In this document: positions 51,917-62,823 of the stretch, one piece after another
Position numbering within the stretch: the stretch's first letter is position 1
How the letters are laid out: the number at the start of each line of letters is the position of its first letter
The notes under the pieces: generated by a model
What the model saw: only the letters and a program-made list of their open reading frames with translations
Databases searched by the model: none
What the model was told of the DNA's origin: nothing
Source of the DNA: Diabrotica undecimpunctata
Taxonomy: Eukaryota > Arthropoda > Insecta > Coleoptera > Chrysomelidae
NCBI RefSeq assembly: GCF_040954645.1
Contig: NC_092803.1
Span: forward strand, 16,121,230 to 16,185,229
Length of the DNA stretch: 64,000 nt
Direction: 5' to 3'
Program-made: the position numbers and the translations under genes

Positions 51917-52078
51917 ATTTGTTAAGTAGTTTTGGGTACAAATGAAACTATAATAATTTTTTGTATATATTCATATTTTTCTTAATGTCCAAAAAGTGTT
52001 ATATGAACTGTGTTAAGAACATTTTAGGCAAAAAATATTTTTTGTTTGCTGAAAAAAAAGCGGTACTGAAAGGGTTAA

Positions 52079-53125
52079 TGTTCGGTTTAATATTTTAACA
52101 CATTTATAATATGGCGATGGATAGTGGCTGCCAATTCATTATGCAAAGTGAGAACCCGAATAACTAAGAGAATTTACACACTTGGGGTAGATAGAACAAC
52201 AGAGTAATGAGCTAAAAGACATTTTAGGCTACATAGTAGTGTAACCCATCTTATGAGTGCAAAATTTCACCGGTAAGAATCGTCCTGTATGTCGACGGTG
52301 TCAATTTTGACAAAATCCTATGTCTTGTACAGCTCTTGTATTTTTTTTTTCAATCCTCCTCGTAATTTAAATCCACCTCGTAACAAAATAACAGCGTGTC
52401 ATCAACATTGTTAATTTAACTTGTTCTTATTATACACATCACGAAAGAACATAGTATCTTCTTACAGCCCTTAATTACTAATACAAGAACTAATCCACTT
52501 AAACAAAACTTTTCTCGTAGATAATCATTAATGGGAGTTTGAAACTGTATACTTAATTACATGCCTCTAAACCGATTCATCATATTTAAGACAAATAAGA
52601 GAATAATTCTCGTAAAATAACAAAAAATAGAACGAATTGTTCGCCCTAGGTGGAACGGTTAAAATGCAGCTTAAGTAATAGCAGTAGCTGTTCGTTGTAC
52701 ATTTTTGCTAATAACCGCAGTTTGTCTTTAAACAGGAGATTAATATGTCTTCCGTCATGTGCAATCGTGTTTGTCTCATTTTTCAGACAAAGTGGAAAAT
52801 GTGTTCATTAAAAATTTAATGCAACCCCGAGAAAATAAGTGAGGTAAAGTTTTAATGTTTTGTGAAGTGTTTAACAGAACTTTATCAAATATTATTAAAT
52901 AAGAAATGATCTCTTCTCGTGTTAGCAGGCTTTAAGACTGAGAGTTATAAAAGGCACACATTTGTGTTATCTATTCATAGGACAGTTAATATTTTAGTAT
53001 GAGATTATGAACATGTGAACGCTGATTTAAATAACTATATCGATGTTTTGTTGGTCGATTGTTTTATGTCAATGGCGGCTGGTGAGTGAGCGCTACGAGG
53101 CGCCTGCTCCCTAGAAAAATGGTTT
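52079..53125. other. AT-rich sequence without a recognisable gene
   Basis: No coding or repeat motif was recognised. It is the left flank of the Jockey insertion. Confidence 0.5.
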
Positions 53126-53139
53126 ACAATCAATTAATT

Positions 53140-54676
53140 TTTTTTATTTTTTATTTTTAAATGCATATTTACAATCTACTCATAAACATTACATTGAGTA
53201 ATTAGTAAATGTGATGACAATATTGACTTGATTTGGGTACCGTCCAGCGACATTTCTCCATTTATACCTATGTAACCAGGTTTTCTAGCCAAGTCCTCTT
53301 CAGTCTTCGTTCCTCCATTGGTGGCTGATATAATTCACTAATAATTTGGCTGTGGTGTGTTGAATTAAGAATTTTGCCTTGTTGGCGTGAAGTGATATGA
53401 CATATTTTACGGTTGGTGCTGCTAGATCATTGTGGGTGATTGCATTGCTCACATACCAAGGGGCGCTAGCTATCATACGTAATGTTTTTGATTGGAAAGT
53501 CTGCAAAATTTTTGTATTGTATGAAGGCATGCTACAGCCCCAGAGTTCTTCGCCGTAAGTCTATATTGGTTTTAGTATGACTTTGTAAAGCAGGATTTTG
53601 TTCTCCAATGACTTGGCTACTTGGCACAAAGTCACAATGAGTTGTAACTTTTTGCTAAGTAACCAATTCATTTGTTTTAATTTTATATTGAGCTGAGTTT
53701 TTTTGGCGTTAATATGTTGCTTCCAGGTCAGCTTTAGGTCAAAATTTAAAATATTTCACGTCTCTATTAGGAATGGTGGCATTGTTTAGACTAACTTGTA
53801 GAAAATTGCGCCTTCTTGCTGTAAATCTGATTTGGGCTGATTTTTCGTTATTGACATTAATTTTCCATTTTGTCAACCAATTCTCTAATATATGCAAGTA
53901 ATTTTGCAGCTTCTCAGATGCTATGTCTGTGTCTTTGTTTGAAACTAAAACAGCTGTATCATGGGCAAAAGTCGCCACTGTGACGTCATCCATAATAGGT
54001 ATGTCAGCAGTAAAGAATAGGTACAGGAAGGGACCGAGGACGAGGACACTTTCCTGAGGAACTTCGGATTGGATTGAGTGATAGGTTGAGAAATCATTAT
54101 TGATTTTTACTTGGAACGAACGTTCGTTAATATAGGACTTCAGTATAAGGTACATATCGCTAGACTGTAAAGATTTTAATTTATAAAGCAAACCGTTGTG
54201 CCACACTTTATCAAAAGCCTGCTGAATATCGAAAAATACTGAGTCTTTTCTTCCAAACTTTTCTTGATTGTATTTACTATTCTATGACACTGTTGGGTTG
54301 TTAAATATGAAACAAAACTGATGTTCGGATATTATTTTCTCGAGTGGTACAGTTTCGCTTATTCTATTTAGCAGGAGTCTTTTAAATATCTTGGACATCA
54401 AGGGCAACAAGCTTATTGGACGATATTAAGAAGGTTCTGTAGGTTATTTACCTGGCTTTTTAATCATTATAATATAAGCATATTCTCACTGGATTGGAAA
54501 ATCACTTAAGTATTGCACTATTATAAACAATAGTAAGCATGAGAACTGATTTCCTGGATAGATGTTTTAGGATTCTCCTATCGATTAAATATAATCGTGG
54601 GGCTTTGTGAGAGTTGTTACTCATTATTATTCTGCGAACCTCGAATGGGAAGAATGCTTTTATTAGAGATGGTAGC
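53140..54676 (-). mobile_element. Jockey-type LINE with 14-bp target duplication
   Basis: ACAATCAATTAATT at 53126-53139 recurs at 54677-54690, flanking 1537 bp. The minus-strand element ends at the low coordinate with an A-rich tail (T-rich on the plus strand, 53140-53158) and is 5' truncated. It is the same family as 12247-13562 and retains the RT palm that the latter lost. Confidence 0.9.
53300..54676 (-). pseudogene. Jockey-type LINE reverse transcriptase, catalytic motif mutated
   Basis: From 54676 down the blocks run: HKAPRLYLIDRRILKHL-like (about 54630-54545), FDKVWHNGLLYKL (about 54215-54170), then the open piece 54206-53739 with SYINERSFQVKINNDFSTYH, GPFLYLFFTADIPIMDDVTV and ATFAHDTAVLVSNKDTDIAS, then LENWLTKWKINVNNEKSAQI. 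The catalytic FADD motif reads FAHD, with His for the first Asp, so RT activity is lost. GVPQGS has become EVPQES. A further frame has FQSKTLRMIASAPWYVSNAI. Other frameshifts lie near 53530-53740. Confidence 0.82.
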
Positions 54677-54690
54677 ACAATCAATTAATT

Positions 54691-55000
54691 GTATTTCTTA
54701 TTTTCATGTTTCTATTGTTGCCATGTTTAGCTGGAGAAATTTTTGACTTTAACGAAAAAGTGATGGAAAGGTTCATATGCGGTAAAATTCAAAACAATGG
54801 AGTTTAATTTTAAGAAGGCTTTTGTTAAGTATCTATTTATTTTTATGTATTCTCGAATCAAATTAATTCTCGAATCCTTGTACAAGATTATCACTAGCCG
54901 TCACTGACTTTAAGCGAATAATTTTGGGCGCCTTTCCGCACCTCTTCGATCTCCGATATTTCCTAGTGAATCGTATATTATAATTTTAATTTATTATAAT
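54691..55000. other. Short unassigned spacer between two transposons
   Basis: No motif was recognised. The last 8 bp (ATTATAAT, 54993-55000) are the left target duplication of the hAT element. Confidence 0.4.
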
Positions 55001-55574
55001 TAGACTTCGGCAAATATGCATATTGCATATTTTGCATATTGTGCATATTTTATGCAAATATTTCATATTTTGGCATATTTGTATAAAAGTTTGCATAAAG
55101 TGCATAAAAGTTCAGATTTTTATACTGTATTTAAAAATTTTTAAACATACCAATTTATTTCAATTCTTGTATAAAATTTTGTAGTCATTTTAATCAAGAA
55201 ATGATCTAAGTACGTAATCTCTACAGGTACAAAGCATTTACAATTTCAAAGAAGATCAATTTAAGTAGCCCTCAACATTCTTAGAAAGTCTCGGTCACTG
55301 AGGCATTCAGTTATTGGATAATCGCTAAGGGTTCGCTCATTTGCATTTTATGATCTAATCCCCAAATCTATCTACAATTTATTGTATCTTAACAGCAGGT
55401 AAACGGCTAATAGTTTTGTTCCTAATTTAGGGATTTTCCAAAATCTCCCAGTTTATTGAATTAGGTACCTAAACATTTCTAATTTGATGCTCAGATTTGT
55501 AAATCATTTTTTTTTTGATATTCAAAGCGTAAACACTCGTTGTGCGTAACAAAAAGGAAGATTGTGATTTTATA

Positions 55575-57628
55575 ATGCCTAAAACAACCAGTGCTTCAAC
55601 TTGGATTAAACCTTATAAAGAGCTGTCTATGGATATGGGAAAAATCTACTGTTCAGTCTGTGGCAAAATTGTAAGTATCTAATATTTTCTATTAAATATC
55701 TAATATTTCATACATACAGGGTGTTTCCAAATGACACTTACAACGTTTGACTGTAGATACTTCTCGAAAAATTGAACAAAACGATATAGTTAATGAGGGG
55801 TCAAACTTATTTACTTTTCGAGATACAGGGTGTTAAAATTAAAAAAAATTAAATTCTTTTAGTTAATAACAACAATAACTTTAAAACCAATAAACGTATT
55901 TACTTGAAATTTAGTACTCGTAGGTTGTTTTTAAATGAAAAATAGCTTCCTTTAGTGAGAAAAAATTGTCCATGGTACAATACAATGGTGTGTATTTAGA
56001 AAAATTTTTCACCTTTACTTTTTTTTATGAAGTCAGCTATTCTAAAACACAATTATTTTTATTGTAATTGAATTAACAAAAAAAAAACTTTTGTTGAATT
56101 TTAAAATAAGTTATATGATGTACTAATGGTTAGTAACAAAAACTAATTTGTGGATTAATACTGCATTTAAAACACTTAGCAAGTGTTTTTTTCCAAACCA
56201 GTTATTTGATTAACCAAAAACACCTTGTATATTTTTATATTTTAAAGGTTGGGTTAAAATAAATGTTTTTATTTTTATTTATAGATAGCATGTGAGAAGA
56301 AATTTCAGATAGACCAACATGTGAGAACTGCTTCACACATTGCCAAAAAAAGGAAAAATAGGAGGAAAACATCAAACTTCAATGGCTAAATGTTTCCAAT
56401 CTACTTCAAAAAAATTAGATGAGCAAGAAACTTTTAATGAAGACTTGTGTCGCGCATTAGTGTCTGCAAACATACCGCTTTCAAAATTAGCAAATGTAAA
56501 TTTTAGTTCGTTTCTAAAAAAATATTGCAAACTTAATGTTCCAAGTGATCGGTCTCTAAGAAGAAATAATGTGAACGGGCTATACTCGTCGGTGTTAATT
56601 AATATTAAGGAAGAAATTGCAGATAATTATTTTTACATATCTGTAGACGAAACCACTGATTCCTCAGGAAAGTATATTGCTTATTTATTGATTGGTGTTC
56701 TTAAAGAAGATACCTTACCAAAATCTCATCTTATTTCATGCCAGCAACTTGAGAAAACAAATGCTTTAACAATTTCGCGTTTTATACAAGAAACATTAGC
56801 AACTTTTTTTCTTCCGACAACTATTCCTTCTAATAAATTACTGCTTATTTTATCGGATGCTGCTCCTTATATGGTGAAAGCAGGACAAAATTTAAAAATA
56901 TTTTTCCCAGATTTAATACATGTTACTTGTGTAGTGCATGGATTAAACAGAGTTGCAGAGGAAATACGAAAAAAGTTTCCTCTTGTAAATACCATGATCT
57001 CCAGTGTCAAAAAAGTATTTCTTAAATCTCCTATAAGAATTCAACTTTATAAAGAAATGCTACCTAACATTCCTCTTCCTCCTAACATGGTTATTTTTAT
57101 GCAGATCATTTTGTTAAAATATAGAACATAATTGATACGTTAACAGATGAAAGTTCCCAATCTCTTTTGGATTCTAAACAAACTTTTCAGAGTAACTTGC
57201 TTCAACAAGAACTTTCATTTATAAAATCAAATTTTAGTTTTGTTCAAAAAACAATTACTCAGTTAAAATCACCAAAACTGTCATTGTTCGAAAGTACAGC
57301 ATTAATAAAAGAATTTGCGTCATGTTGTCGGAACGTTAGAGGTAATATTGGAAAAGATATTTTAAAAAAATTTGAAGCTACTATGGAAAAAAATAAAGGT
57401 TACCATATTCTTTCTGAAGTAGTCAGTGTTCTAGCTGGAAATATTTCGGAAACAATTAATTTAGAACCAAATGTTTTGGTTAGTTTGAAAAATGCTCCCG
57501 TTACATCAGTTGATGTTGAACGAAGTTTTTCCATATATAAATATATGTACTCAGACAGAAGCCAAAAGTTTTTGTTAGAAAATTTTGAACACCACTTGGT
57601 CATTTATTGTTACCATAATTCTAAATAA
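55575..57628 (+). pseudogene. hAT transposase with BED-like zinc finger, spliced, few disruptions
   Basis: Exon 1 (55575-55670, 32 codons: MPKTTSASTWIKPYKELSMD then MGKIYCSVCGKI) ends at a GTAAGT donor. Exon 2 begins after TTTATTTATAG at 56285 with IACEKKFQIDQHVRTASH. Joined, C-x2-C and H-x5-H make a BED/C2H2-type zinc finger for binding the element ends. A one-base indel in the A run at about 56343-56360 shifts to the frame opening at 56340. That frame holds the catalytic region: YISVDETTDSSGKYIAYLLI (first Asp) and LLILSDAAPYMVKAGQNLK (second Asp), then VTCVVHGLNRVAEEIRKKFP. A second break near 57115-57165 leads to the C-terminal dimerisation domain (57167-57628) with NAPVTSVDVERSFSIYKYMY. 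The damage is slight. It is probably recent but no longer active unless relatives help. Confidence 0.85.
55717..56227. mobile_element. Tc1/mariner-type MITE inside the hAT intron
   Basis: The ends CAGGGTGTTT (55717-55726) and AAACACCTTG (56218-56227) are inverted repeats with one mismatch. They lie next to TA on both sides (55715-55716 and 56228-56229). About 511 bp with no open frame. Its position in the intron leaves the donor at 55671 and the acceptor at 56285 untouched, so splicing could tolerate it. An internal ATACAGGGTGTTAAAA at 55822-55837 shows that a related end sequence is also present inside. Confidence 0.65.
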
Positions 57629-57865
57629 GTTTATTCATACTTAAAAATGATGTAGTTACTTAAAATAAATGTAAATCTTAATGAATAGTAGGAAATATTT
57701 AGTTATGTACACTTTTTTTTTTGAATAAAATTGTTACTATTTTACGATTTTTTTATTTATTTGTATGCATATTATGTAAAATATTTGCATATTTTCGGGT
57801 AAACACGTGCATATTTATGCGCATATACATTTTTATTTGCATATTTGCCGAGGTCTAATTATAAT

Positions 57866-58615
57866 ATTACTGATTATTTTTCCTATCAAAGTTTATTAGT
57901 TCTTTTTTTTGTCATTTTTTAGACAACTTCATTGTTCAAACCGCTGCTGTCTATGCCTGGTTACCGTGGCTTATTATTATTATAATCCTAATTACTAAGT
58001 AAAATTAGGAAATTCAAATTGACATTTATTCCATATTTCGCACACTGAACAGACTGACTGAAAAATTAAAAAACACTCGTTGTTTGATTAACGTGTAGTG
58101 AAGGGATCCTCTTTAATTCCTTTGTGTTTCTACTATTTTCCGGTTGGATTATGCGAATCTCTTTGATGGTACGAGGCTATTCAGAAATATGCAGAAAATG
58201 ACATTAGCAGCTACGAACACCGACTTAAATAAACTCTCTAAGAAGAACACACAGTTTGCTAATTACTTTGCATTAGGTAGGAAGTAGGCTTGACAAAACG
58301 AAATATAGTACACATATTCATTCGGTAAGTGGGGAGCCAGTCAATTAACACGCCTCTAAATATACTGTGAATTCTAAATGGAAAATTAAAAAACAAAAAT
58401 TAAAGAGAATGGGGTAAAAGAAAAACTATAACAGGCTTAGCGAATTAGCAGATGTATTTATGTCTTAATGTTTAAACTAATTAGAATCAATGAGAGAAAA
58501 ATTATTATGTGGAAAAGAATGCAGTAAGTACAAAAATGAAAAAAGAGATACTGGAAACTCATAACGTTGCAAAAATTAGCAAAAGGAGATTCTTGTTGTT
58601 CAGCTGTTTCATTTT
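57866..58615. other. No recognisable gene
   Basis: AT-rich. No motif was recognised. Confidence 0.5.
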
Positions 58616-58618
58616 TGT

Positions 58619-59960
58619 TTAAAATAATATATTCTCTAAAATTATTTTCGTAAATTTTATCAATGCCCTTATTAGTATAATGTTCTGTAATACTTTTACT
58701 GCATCCTGCAAGCCCGCTTTAAATAAAAGTTGAACTTTTTCGCCAATAGCTAATTTAGCTACGTCGTATCGATCTTCAGGACTAGTAGCTGGAACGTTGC
58801 AAAAAGATATATTAGATAAGTGTGCAATCGCTGCTTGATGCTTGCAAAAAGCACCTAATCTTCCAATTTCGCGGCTGCAAAATTCTGTTGCTATATTGAT
58901 TTCGTAAAGCACACTATTATGTTGCTCACCAGGACCTTTGTATACATTTTTAGATAATTTAATTATATCTTCCTGTTGTAAATATTTATTTTTTTCTAAT
59001 TGCCTTTTAAAGGGTAATCTTAGAGCAGCATCTCTACTATTTTCAAAATTTCGAAGCCTTCTATAATATTCTTTAGACAGTACAGCTAAAGTTTATTAAA
59101 GCTATAGCATTAAAAACTTTGTTTCTATGTAGAACTACGTCTTTAAAAAGCCTTACTGTTATTTCACTGAAATTTTTGGTTTGGTGGCCATGTGTTGATG
59201 CGTCTCTATAAGCGATGCACCAATCTTCGTTTCTGTTCTAATATTCAGTAATATATTTCTTCCACTGCGGAAATCGTTGGTTTTCAAGAATAATTTTAAA
59301 TGACTCTGTGACATTCTCTATAATCCATGCTAATAATATAGCTTGAAACGTCTTGAATAAAAGTTGTCGTTTGTTTTGGGGTATTGATGCTGGCCAAACA
59401 CGTTTTAATGCTTTTCTTTCCGCGTCATTATCATCTGTATTAAATATTTTGGGATACCCCATTACATCTAATGCATTAGGTATCAATCCTTTGAGCAGTT
59501 GGCATACTGCAGCATAATCTTTAATTGGTTGATCTTTGGTAATAATAACTGCCAAAGGCACTTCTCCTATTACACAAAGGGTTAACATAAATGAAACCGA
59601 ATGATTAAATGCATCGCAAGAACTTGTGGTATCTGTAAAAATAACATCTTTTGCAAATGGAAGATTGTGGGCTTGTTGCATAATAGGTGTTACAACAATG
59701 ACGGTAAACGAGTTTTCATTATATTTTACTAAAATTCCTTCTGCTTCTTAAACCTTAATTTTTTGTTTCATTTTCTAAAAAAACCGAATAGGCCAGTAAT
59801 TTTAGAGGCTTTTACCAAAACTCTCTTTACCTCAAATACTGTTCCATCGTGAGGTCCCAAATTTTCAGTTCTCCGTATATGATGCCAATGCTGCACTGCA
59901 CGATATTTTCGATTAATTTCTGAATTTGCTACAAGTTAACTGTCAAGGCCAATTACAAAT
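58619..59960 (-). pseudogene. Mutator-like (MULE) transposase, degraded
   Basis: From 59960 down: VQHWHHIRRTENLGPHDGTV, VKRVLVKASKITGLFGFF, and an open piece (59681-59238) reading DVIFTDTTSSCDAFNHSVSF then MLTLCVIGEVPLAVIITKDQ, KDYAAVCQLLKGLIPNALDV and MGYPKIFNTDDNDAERKALK with RVWP. The phrases F-x-D-T-T-S-S-C-D, a later G-x-P-x-I-F-x-T-D-D-x-x-A-E and W-P are those of the MULE DDE domain in animals, with the second acidic site at TDD. A second piece (58912-58619) with FCKHQAAIAHLSNISFCNVP resembles the SWIM-type zinc region C-x-C-H-type of such proteins. Frameshifts lie near 59740, 59230 and 58915-59090. Confidence 0.65.
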
Positions 59961-60390
59961 TCTAATTGGACTCATGATAGACTAGTCACTCTTTCCATTG
60001 TTAAAATAAGAAAAATATTTTTCTTGTGTATCAGCGGATGGACGAAGGTATGAAAGGCTTTCAGCTGATTCCAAATTATAATTACGCTCGCCATTTATAC
60101 TTATAATATCTAGTAAACCGTCCTTAAATAAATATTTTCTGATTATTTCCCATTATGTATGGAATATAGTATGGAATTAAGTTTTTATAATTTATTTAAA
60201 TATATTTTGTTTTTTTTTTTTTAAAGGTTAAAGTACGTTTATTGACGTTTTTAATTTCCACTTCGGAAATCGTTCTCAAAATAAAAACATTAGTAAATTA
60301 ATGTAATTAATAAAATAAAAAAATACTAAATAAAAAAAATATATTTTGTTTTATTTCCTGTAATTGCATTGCTTTAGTTTTCTTTAATTA
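59961..60390. other. No gene; contains a dispersed short repeat and the left target site of the R1-like LINE
   Basis: A short dispersed repeat lies at 60232-60306 (copy 2). TTTCTTTAATTA at 60379-60390 is the left target duplication of the next LINE. Confidence 0.5.
60232..60306 (+). repeat. Dispersed short repeat, copy 2
   Basis: TTTCCACTTCGGAAATCGTT (60250-60269) and the following A-rich 35 bp match 7274-7325. The unit is preceded by TTGACG and an A/T run. Confidence 0.55.
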
Positions 60391-60404
60391 CGATTGATGC
60401 AATC

Positions 60405-61745
60405 ATGAGTGTACTCGAAGCATTGCGGAACAGAGGGGATGAACATCGCTGGGCGGCCCTGCTTTTGTTTGATGTTAAGAATGCATTCAATACGTTGCAG
60501 TGGAACGAGGTAATGAAGGCAATGGAGGAGAGAGAATGTCCTTGGTTACCTGATCAATGTGGTGGCGGAGTATCTGTCCGAGAGAAGGATTATGGTGGAA
60601 AAGGGCACGATCGTGGACGTGACGGCCGGGGTACCCCAGGGATCTGTCTTGGGCCCGACGCTATGGAATCTGGCATATAATGGGGTTATGCACTGTGAAT
60701 ACGGAGAGGGTACAACCCCCTTCGCATTCGCGGATGACCTAGCTGTACTGGTAGTGGCCCGGGATGAGCCAGATCTCAAATACCGGGTTCGAAACGCAGG
60801 CGGCGTCGTAAAGAAATGGATGACGCAGCACGGACTGAAACTTGCGACAGAAAAAACCGAAGCCATCATTCTGAAGGGGACAAGGAACAGGCAAAATATT
60901 GAATTAAAATGTGCGGGAGCATGTCTAACACCCAAGAAACAAGTAAAGTATCTAGGAGTGACATTGCACCAGAATGGAAAATGGGGGGAGCGCGTGCGGG
61001 AGGTGGTCCGGAAGGCTGCGAATAGTGCGGCTGCGTTGGGGAGGGTCCGAACATTGGAGGACCCAAATCCGAAAGGAGGAGGGTCTTACACGGTGTTGTA
61101 CAGTCGATCGTCCTCTACGCGGCACCAGTCTGGAGCGAGGCGGTACAGATAACGACCTATAGGAGTCTCATGACACGAGTAGACAGAACAAGTCTGTTGC
61201 GAGTGGCATGCGCCTACAGGACTGTGTCTGCGGCAGTCTTATGGACCATCACTGGATGTCTGGATGTGTTCCGTTGCATGTTTTGGCGGTGGAAAAAAAA
61301 AGAGCTTTATGAGAGAAGAGGTCCAAACCTTACTGTGGCCGAGAGAAGACAGGAAAGGGAAAGGTCAGTTAAAAGATGGCAAGAAGAATGGAATAACACG
61401 GAAGATGTGACACAGTGGACGAAAATGCTGATCCCGAACATAAGAGATTGGGTGGACTGTGGCCATAGGCGACTTTATTATTTCCTGATGCAGGTGCTCA
61501 CAGGACACGGGTATTTTAGGGACTACCTCTATAGGATCGGAAAGGCTGATACAGATGAATGCCTATACTGTGGATACTCGGACACTGTGACACATACGAT
61601 GTTAGATTGCAGCAGATGGATAGTGGAAAGGAACAAAATGGAGAGAGAGACAGGTGTGAATTTTGTTACAGTGAGAGAAATGATTGAGGGAATGATTGTA
61701 AATAAATTATTTGGACTAAAATACACAGCTATATCCGTGCAGTGA
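60405..61745 (+). pseudogene. R1-clade LINE ORF2, RT palm to C-terminus, with frameshifts
   Basis: Three overlapping frames carry it. The first (60405-60550) has RWAALLLFDVKNAFNTLQWN with the first catalytic Asp (F-D-V-K-N-A-F-N). The second (about 60550-61150) has VDVTAGVPQGSVLGPTLWNL and PFAFADDLAVLVVARDEPDL with FADD, then VKYLGVTLHQNGKW. The third (61170-61745) has LRVACAYRTVSAAVLWTITG, a coiled region, and GKADTDECLYCGYSDTVTHT with MLDCSRWIVERNKME, the C-x2-C-x-H-x-C zinc motif that closes R1/LOA-type ORF2. RAVSRLLLR-type and RNase H-like sequences are not evident. Two frameshifts inactivate it. Base composition is G/C-rich. Confidence 0.85.
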
Positions 61746-62225
61746 TCAAGAAAAAGGAAGAGGAAGAAAGACTGCTGGACCAACGATAAAGGTAAGAGTG
61801 AATGATTCTGAAAGGTGAAGGTAGAAAAATGGGTCACACTGTATGAGTTAGAATGCGTGAGTAAGACTGTGGGGAAGAAGAAAATGCCCATCTGGGAATG
61901 ATGCCGAACTAGGAGCGATGAGTGTCTTCTACGCGCTACCTGGAACGAGACAGGGAATGGAGAATGAATGAATAAAGGTAGTGATTCGGAAGTGATGCCG
62001 GCCTTACAGCGGCCATTCTGCTTCCGGATCGCTGGATGACAGAGGAGGGTCTGGTTTAGCAGGTAGGCGTTCGGCGTAGACTCGGCGACGAGAGGGCATT
62101 TTAAAGTACCTCGGGAACTATCGCCGGGAGCACGAAGAAAACGAATCCTGCACTAAAGTTAGTCAGGCGGCGTCCTGGACTGAGATGTCTTTTGAATATT
62201 CCAGACCACCCCTCTATTAAAGACG
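61746..62225 (+). other. 3' UTR of the R1-like LINE
   Basis: Follows the TGA at 61743-61745 and runs to the A tail. GC-rich and non-coding, with a GGTTTAGCAGGTAGGCGTTC block (62052-62071) typical of this LINE group. Confidence 0.6.
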
Positions 62226-62277
<52 letters not shown>

Positions 62278-62282
62278 AATTA

Positions 62283-62823
62283 TACAATTATACATTACAA
62301 ATACTTATTTTAAAATCAGTCTCCTTTTAACTGGTCTTAAGTCGTCGTCTTTTTTGGTCTACGAATATTAAACATTCCGATATGAATTTCGCACCAAAGT
62401 AACATTCCATATACATACATGTTTGGCACTTCGCTGTCTATTGGTTGAAACATGGCCGCGTGCCGTAAAGGACCAATATAAAGGTCCTAGGCACTAAATA
62501 CACATACCCAATATTTAGATGCCAACGGTAGTGTTATTTAACCACGAAAAAATAGAAAAGTGAAAACGCTACAATTGTTATATTGATCATTTTAGAAAGA
62601 CTTAAGAAAGACTTTTTTTTGTATTATTTTTTTAGTAACTTCCGAATAAAAAAAAAATTATGTTGATCAAGAAGTGTCGATTCAGTCCGAGCGAATAATT
62701 ATTATTGATATTTTTAATATCTAATTTTTTTGTAAATGATTTGCGGTTGATAATATAAGATATAAGTAAATGACAATAAAATAATAACCTTGTTATTTAA
62801 ATTATTCCTAGACATGGTTAATA
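62283..62823. other. AT-rich sequence without a recognisable gene
   Basis: GGACCAATATAAAGGTCC at 62469-62486 is a small imperfect inverted repeat with a TATA-like core. No transcript evidence and no gene follows. Confidence 0.45.

Larger units (their letters stand above)
50115..52074 (+). mobile_element. piggyBac element, degraded, with LINE insertion
   Basis: The 10-bp inverted ends CCCTTTCAGT (50115-50124) and ACTGAAAGGG (52065-52074) are each flanked by TTAA (50111-50114 and 52075-52078). The ends share only the CCCTTTC start with the intact piggyBac at 15510-17853, so they are different families. The transposase is interrupted by a LINE and lacks part of its core. Confidence 0.88.
55001..57857 (+). 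mobile_element. hAT element with exact 8-bp target duplication
   Basis: The ends TAGACTTCGGCAAATATGCA (55001-55020) and TGCATATTTGCCGAGGTCTA (57838-57857) are inverted repeats differing at one position. They are flanked by ATTATAAT on both sides (54993-55000 and 57858-57865). An 8-bp duplication is characteristic of hAT. The subterminal regions are packed with GCATAT repeats (55014-55100 and 57740-57850), likely binding sites for the transposase. The 2857-bp element carries an intron-containing transposase gene and a nested MITE. Confidence 0.93.
60391..62270 (+). mobile_element. R1-like LINE, 5' truncated, with 44-nt A tail and 12-bp target duplication
   Basis: TTTCTTTAATTA at 60379-60390 recurs at 62271-62282. 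Between lie the 3' half of the coding region, a GC-rich 3' UTR (61746-62220) and an uninterrupted run of 44 A (62226-62269). The GC content is far above the surroundings. The 3' UTR contains GAGAGGGCATTTTAAAGTAC and CGGGAACTATCGCCGGGAGC, a pattern I associate with R1-group LINEs. The untouched A run argues for a recent insertion. Confidence 0.9.

Noticed and set aside
62440..62490. CCAAT-like and TATA-like sequence (ATTGGTTG, CCAATATAAAGG)
   Set aside because: No open frame or gene start follows before the Tc3-type element. Short motifs of this kind are expected by chance in AT-rich DNA.
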